Shown here in pieces: positions 60,844-64,000 of a stretch of DNA of 64,000 nucleotides. Both the position numbers and the translations under genes were made by a program. Source of the DNA: Arthrobacter crusticola (GTDB taxonomy: Bacteria > Actinomycetota > Actinomycetes > Actinomycetales > Micrococcaceae); assembly GCF_004357995.1 (NCBI RefSeq), contig NZ_SMTK01000005.1, forward strand, positions 62,001-126,000, given 5' to 3'. Within the stretch, counting starts at the first letter, position 1. The number at the start of each line of letters is the position of its first letter. The notes beneath the pieces were generated by a model, which saw only the letters and a list, made by a program, of their open reading frames with translations, did no database searches and was not told the origin of the DNA.

Positions 60844-61554
60844 ATGGTCACAATTGCCCAGGTCCAGCGCCTGCACACCGCCTGGTTCGCGGCGCTTGCC
60901 ACCGCCACCGGCGGGAAGACCTTCTCCACCCACGGGTGCACGTGGGCGTGGCTTCCGGCACGGTCCCAGCTTCTGCTCCTGTTCCCGGAGGAGGTCTCGC
61001 TGGCCGGCATCCGCCCGGGCCTCGCCGAGGGCAGCAGGCTCGGAGCGAGGACGGTGGGCGTCTGGCTGAACGGTGCGGTGCGCAGCAGCTCCCTGTCGTC
61101 CCTGGGGTTCTCCCCGGGGTGGCAGCCGTGGTGGATGGCCGCGCCGGTCGGGGTTCCGGCCGCCTACGAGGACGGCGCTGCCGAACTGTCGACGGAGGTG
61201 CCTGAGTATCTGGGGCCGCTGGCCCGGGAACTGCGGGTGGTGCGGTCCCAGCCACGGCAGGCCTGGCACGCCGAGACAAGGGTCGGCGGGAACGTCGTCG
61301 GCGCAGCCTACGCGTTCTACCCCTCCGGGGTTCCGGGGCTCCGGGGCCTCGGCGGGATCTTCTCACTCGAAGTCCTGCCGGAGTACCGTCACCGTGGCCT
61401 CGGCACCGCGCTACTGAGCCGCGCGGCCAAGACGGCGGCGGCATCCGGTGCCCGGCATCTCGCGGTCAATGCGGCGCCCTCCGGATCGGAGTTCTTCGCG
61501 GCCCGGGGTTTCGACCTCGTGGGCCGTGGCAAGACCTTATGGATGGCACTCTAA
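60844..61554 (+). CDS. GNAT-family N-acetyltransferase
   Basis: This 236-aa protein has a C-terminal GNAT domain (about 145-236) with the acetyl-CoA loop PEYRHRGLGTALLSRA and the preceding strand GGIFSLEVL. The N-terminal part (HTAWFAALATATGGK) resembles the decoy half found in two-domain GNATs. The substrate is unknown. It lies 6 bp after the M3 peptidase gene and is probably co-transcribed. Confidence 0.88.
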   Translation: MVTIAQVQRLHTAWFAALATATGGKTFSTHGCTWAWLPARSQLLLLFPEEVSLAGIRPGLAEGSRLGARTVGVWLNGAVRSSSLSSLGFSPGWQPWWMAAPVGVPAAYEDGAAELSTEVPEYLGPLARELRVVRSQPRQAWHAETRVGGNVVGAAYAFYPSGVPGLRGLGGIFSLEVLPEYRHRGLGTALLSRAAKTAAASGARHLAVNAAPSGSEFFAARGFDLVGRGKTLWMAL

Positions 61555-61582
61555 GCGCTGGACGGCAGGGCGGACGGCGGAC

Positions 61583-62047
61583 CTAGGCTGCGTCGGGGGC
61601 ACTGCGGGGACGGAACCGCCGGATGCTGTAGGCGATGAACGCAGCCGCGAGCAGTGCCGAGACGATCAGCCCCGAGCCGACGCTCCAGCCGCCGGGCAGC
61701 CACCACTGCGCCTCGAGCGGCCACCAACCGGGCGCGGGCGGCTGAATTCCCCAGAGCACGCCGACGAGGGCCATCACCAGGACGGCTGCGAAACTGAGGG
61801 CGATGTTGCGCCGGGTCCGAACGCCATGGGCGGCGGCGGCGAAGGCCCGGGTCTTGACCGGCTGCAGCCACCGGCGGGCCCATTCGTACTGCTGGGCGAG
61901 CATGGTGAGTCCGGCGACAAGCGCCAGCAGGCCGGGGCCGGGGAGGACGAGGGCCGCGAGCCCAATGGCCACGAGGAGCCAGCCCAGGACCAGCCCGGCC
62001 ACGCGTTTTGCACCCCGGGGACGAGTCCGTCCTATGAACCGCGCCAT
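61583..62047 (-). CDS. PGPGW/TIGR02611-like small membrane protein
   Basis: This 154-aa protein has a basic N-terminus, then LVLGWLLVAIGLAALVLPGPGLLALVAGLTMLA with the PGPG hairpin motif, and two further hydrophobic helices (about 80-100 and 120-140). The function is unknown. I chose the ATG at 62047 (MARFIGRT). It is convergent with the GNAT gene. Confidence 0.85.
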   Translation of the reverse strand: MARFIGRTRPRGAKRVAGLVLGWLLVAIGLAALVLPGPGLLALVAGLTMLAQQYEWARRWLQPVKTRAFAAAAHGVRTRRNIALSFAAVLVMALVGVLWGIQPPAPGWWPLEAQWWLPGGWSVGSGLIVSALLAAAFIAYSIRRFRPRSAPDAA

Positions 62048-62157
62048 GCGAACCCTCCAAAGTATCGGCCTGCTCCTGCGCCGACACCGGTTGAGCACCG
62101 GCCCGCCCGCACCGGCCTTCCTTCACCGGGCTGCCGGATTGGCCTGACCCGGTGGAA

Positions 62158-62187
62158 CTGCCGCTCCCGCTGGAGCGGGAGCGGCAG
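62158..62187 (-). terminator. hairpin downstream of the 207-aa membrane-protein gene
   Basis: The arms ctgccgctcccgct and agcgggagcggcag form a perfect 14-bp stem with a 2-nt loop, 73 bp past the stop at 62260. No clear T-run. Confidence 0.65.
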
Positions 62188-62259
62188 CTCGGACCGGCCG
62201 CCGTGCCGGTTGGTGGGCTGAAGGACCGTGTCGACGGGCCGTCTACACCGGCCTGTCAG

Positions 62260-62883
62260 CTAAACGTTCAGGCCGGCCGCAGAGTTCGCGCCGACCTGGT
62301 CGACCTTGCGGTGAAAACGCATCCCGGCCTTGCCGCCGAGCACGGCCCCGATCAGGGGGACGATGACGGCGATGACGAGGGCGATGATCCCACCGGTGGT
62401 CAGCGCACCCTCGTTAACGGGGATGCGGGGGAAGCCGTTGAGGCTGCCGAGGACGTTGAACTGGCTCCCGGCGACGGCGCCGAGGATGGCAAGGAGGATC
62501 GCCACGGCAATCGCCCACAGCCAGACCGCCAGGCCCTGCTTGGCGCCGTCGAAACGCGCCATGCGCCCGGCGACATATCCGCCGCAGAAGTAGGCGATGA
62601 AAAGGATTGCCGCGAGCACGAGTCCACTGACGATGCCCACTGTCTGCAGGTCCTGGGAGGCCTGGTCGGCGACCTGTCCGGCGTCGGCGTTGTTCGCGAC
62701 CCCCACCCCTGCTCCGACAGCGCCGAGAAGTGCAGTGAGGACCACCGCAATGCCTGTGGCCGTCATCCAACCGAAGAAGGCCGAGCCGAACTTCATCCCG
62801 CCGAACTGCCGCCGCTCCTCGGCGACCATCTCGTCACGTCTACCCTTCGGCGTGCTCGACCCGGACGTGTTGTGCTGTGCCAT
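62260..62883 (-). CDS. hypothetical four-helix membrane protein
   Basis: This 207-aa protein has a charged N-terminus (about 1-30) and four hydrophobic segments (about 38-60, 84-108, 115-140, 160-185). Gly and Ala are frequent. I do not recognise a named family. It is divergent from the PRC-barrel/DUF2382 gene, sharing a 245-bp region that contains two ctagtag repeats (62959, 62982). Confidence 0.8.
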   Translation of the reverse strand: MAQHNTSGSSTPKGRRDEMVAEERRQFGGMKFGSAFFGWMTATGIAVVLTALLGAVGAGVGVANNADAGQVADQASQDLQTVGIVSGLVLAAILFIAYFCGGYVAGRMARFDGAKQGLAVWLWAIAVAILLAILGAVAGSQFNVLGSLNGFPRIPVNEGALTTGGIIALVIAVIVPLIGAVLGGKAGMRFHRKVDQVGANSAAGLNV

Positions 62884-63128
62884 GAAGATCTCCTCGAACG
62901 TTGCGGTGCGTGTGGGTTGATCCGATCGGCACGCAGGGTGCCGATCGCCGTTTCAACGCTAGTAGCCTACCGCTAGATCGACTAGTAGTAAGCAGGCTTG
63001 CCATTTAATTCCGGGGCCCCTAGAGTGGGCGGTGCAAGCAGCCCGGGGCCTCGTGCCCATGACCTCCACTACGGCCCCGCCCACCACGGCGGAGCCAGTG
63101 AACACCTTCGTGAACACCAAGGAGAAAC

Positions 63129-63917
63129 ATGATTACCCAGGAAAACCTGAACGACCTGGCCGCCGGCCGCGGAAACGTGTACACCAATGACGGCGGCAAG
63201 CTCGGCTCGATCGGCCAGCTGTATGTCGATGACGAGACCGGGCAGCCCAGCTGGGTCACGGTCAACACCGGCCTGTTCGGCACCTCCGAGTCCTTCGTGC
63301 CGCTCCAGGCCGCATCGGTTGACGGCAACGACGTCCGCGTGCCCTATAGCAAGGACCTCGTCAAGGACGCTCCCAAGGTGGACAAGGACGGCCACCTGAG
63401 CCCCGAGGAGGAGGACCGCCTGTACCGGCACTACAGCCTCAACGGCGGCTCCGACGGGACACGCGACGTCGACTACGACACCACCGGCACCACCACCGGC
63501 CGTGAAGCCGTCGGCCACGACACCTCCGGACCGACCACCGACGAGGCAATGACCCGTTCGGAGGAGCAGCTGCGCGTGGGCACCGAGTCGCGCGAAGCCG
63601 GCCGGGTGCGACTGCGCAAGTTCGTGGTCTCCGAGAACGTGTCCCAGACGGTTCCGGTGTCGCACGAAGAGGTCCGCCTCGAGCGTGAGCCGATCACCGA
63701 CGCCAACCGCGACGCCGCAATGGCCGGCCCGGCCATCAGCGAGGAGGAGCACGAGGTCGTCCTGCACGAGGAGCGGCCCGTCGTCGAGAAGGAAGCCGTA
63801 CCGGTCGAACGCGTCCGCCTCGACAAGGAGACGGTGACCGAGCAGCACACGGTCAACGAGGAAGTCCGCAAGGAGCAGATCGAACCCGACGGCGACCTCG
63901 GCCGCGGCCGGCACTGA
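63129..63917 (+). CDS. PRC-barrel and DUF2382 domain protein
   Basis: This 262-aa acidic protein has an N-terminal PRC-barrel (about 15-85; VYTNDGGKLGSIGQLYVDD) and a C-terminal DUF2382 (about 150-255; VRLRKFVVSENVSQTVPVSHE ... repeated EEVR/VRL motifs with alternating charges). A Gly/Thr/Asp-rich linker joins them. Such proteins are widespread in actinobacteria and linked to stress responses, with no defined mechanism. The SD aaggag lies upstream of the ATG. A strong terminator follows. Confidence 0.9.
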   Translation: MITQENLNDLAAGRGNVYTNDGGKLGSIGQLYVDDETGQPSWVTVNTGLFGTSESFVPLQAASVDGNDVRVPYSKDLVKDAPKVDKDGHLSPEEEDRLYRHYSLNGGSDGTRDVDYDTTGTTTGREAVGHDTSGPTTDEAMTRSEEQLRVGTESREAGRVRLRKFVVSENVSQTVPVSHEEVRLEREPITDANRDAAMAGPAISEEEHEVVLHEERPVVEKEAVPVERVRLDKETVTEQHTVNEEVRKEQIEPDGDLGRGRH

Positions 63918-63941
63918 TCCACCGGCCCCCAGAGGGAACGC

Positions 63942-63975
63942 AGAAGGGGCACCGCCTGTTGGCGGTGCCCCTTCT
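63942..63975 (+). terminator. terminator after the PRC/DUF2382 gene
   Basis: The arms agaaggggcaccgcc and ggcggtgccccttct form a perfect 15-bp stem with a 4-nt loop, followed by gttcgt. Confidence 0.85.
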
Positions 63976-64000
63976 GTTCGTGCGTTGAGCCCCCGGTGCG

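Overview
The window is high-GC actinobacterial chromosome, most likely from the Micrococcaceae (Arthrobacter and relatives). The evidence is the strongly G/C-biased third codon positions of the housekeeping genes, a PdtaR-type ANTAR response regulator, a TIGR03085 (mycothiol-isomerase-like) protein, a 'HGxxPAAW' protein and a Trp-operon membrane protein inside the trp cluster, MurT/GatD, and the order pdxT-yebC-ruvC-ruvA-ruvB-yajC-secD-secF-relA-AbiEi-like-DUF349-hisS. Assignments rest on recognising motifs and gene order; no database search was run.

Positions 1-15,400 look accessory. After the 3' end of an unrecognised gene (1-459) comes a catabolic island of visibly lower GC content. A histidinol-dehydrogenase-family enzyme, an SDR and an HpcH/HpaI aldolase form a translationally coupled operon. 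Divergent from it are a LacI-family repressor gene and then a bicupin gene. Further on are a carbohydrate-type ABC importer (two permeases and a lipoprotein, no ATPase), an M20-like protein lacking canonical metal ligands, a protein made of two SnoaL/NTF2-like halves, and an alpha/beta hydrolase. Four near-palindromic sites centred on ATACGTAT (one imperfect) lie at the promoters of these units, which suggests one LacI-type regulon. A 43-bp near-identical direct repeat (780-822 and 15,349-15,391) brackets the island, and a tRNA-Leu(CAA) lies just beyond its right edge. The substrate is unknown. This is the best candidate here for an undescribed system.

Positions 15,500-40,700 are core metabolism. 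pdtaR is followed by a long leftward array: hisI-trpE-Trp membrane protein-HGxxPAAW protein-trpC-trpB-trpA-lgt-gltB-gltD-pyk, many with 4-8 bp overlaps. A second leftward array follows: ribM-ribD-ribE-ribB-ribH, hisE, hisG and hisF. The rib genes lie behind an FMN riboswitch. ribE appears to start with ATC, and ribB lacks the usual fused GTP cyclohydrolase II domain. An 820-bp gene-free stretch holds the riboswitch and two REP-like hairpins, one just downstream of aspS.

Positions 40,700-64,000 carry an APC permease, hisS, a DUF349 protein, an AbiEi-like protein, relA, the SecDF/YajC export accessory genes, ruvABC, yebC, pdxT, murT-gatD (lipid II amidation), an M3 metallopeptidase, a GNAT protein, two small membrane proteins and a PRC-barrel/DUF2382 stress-type protein.
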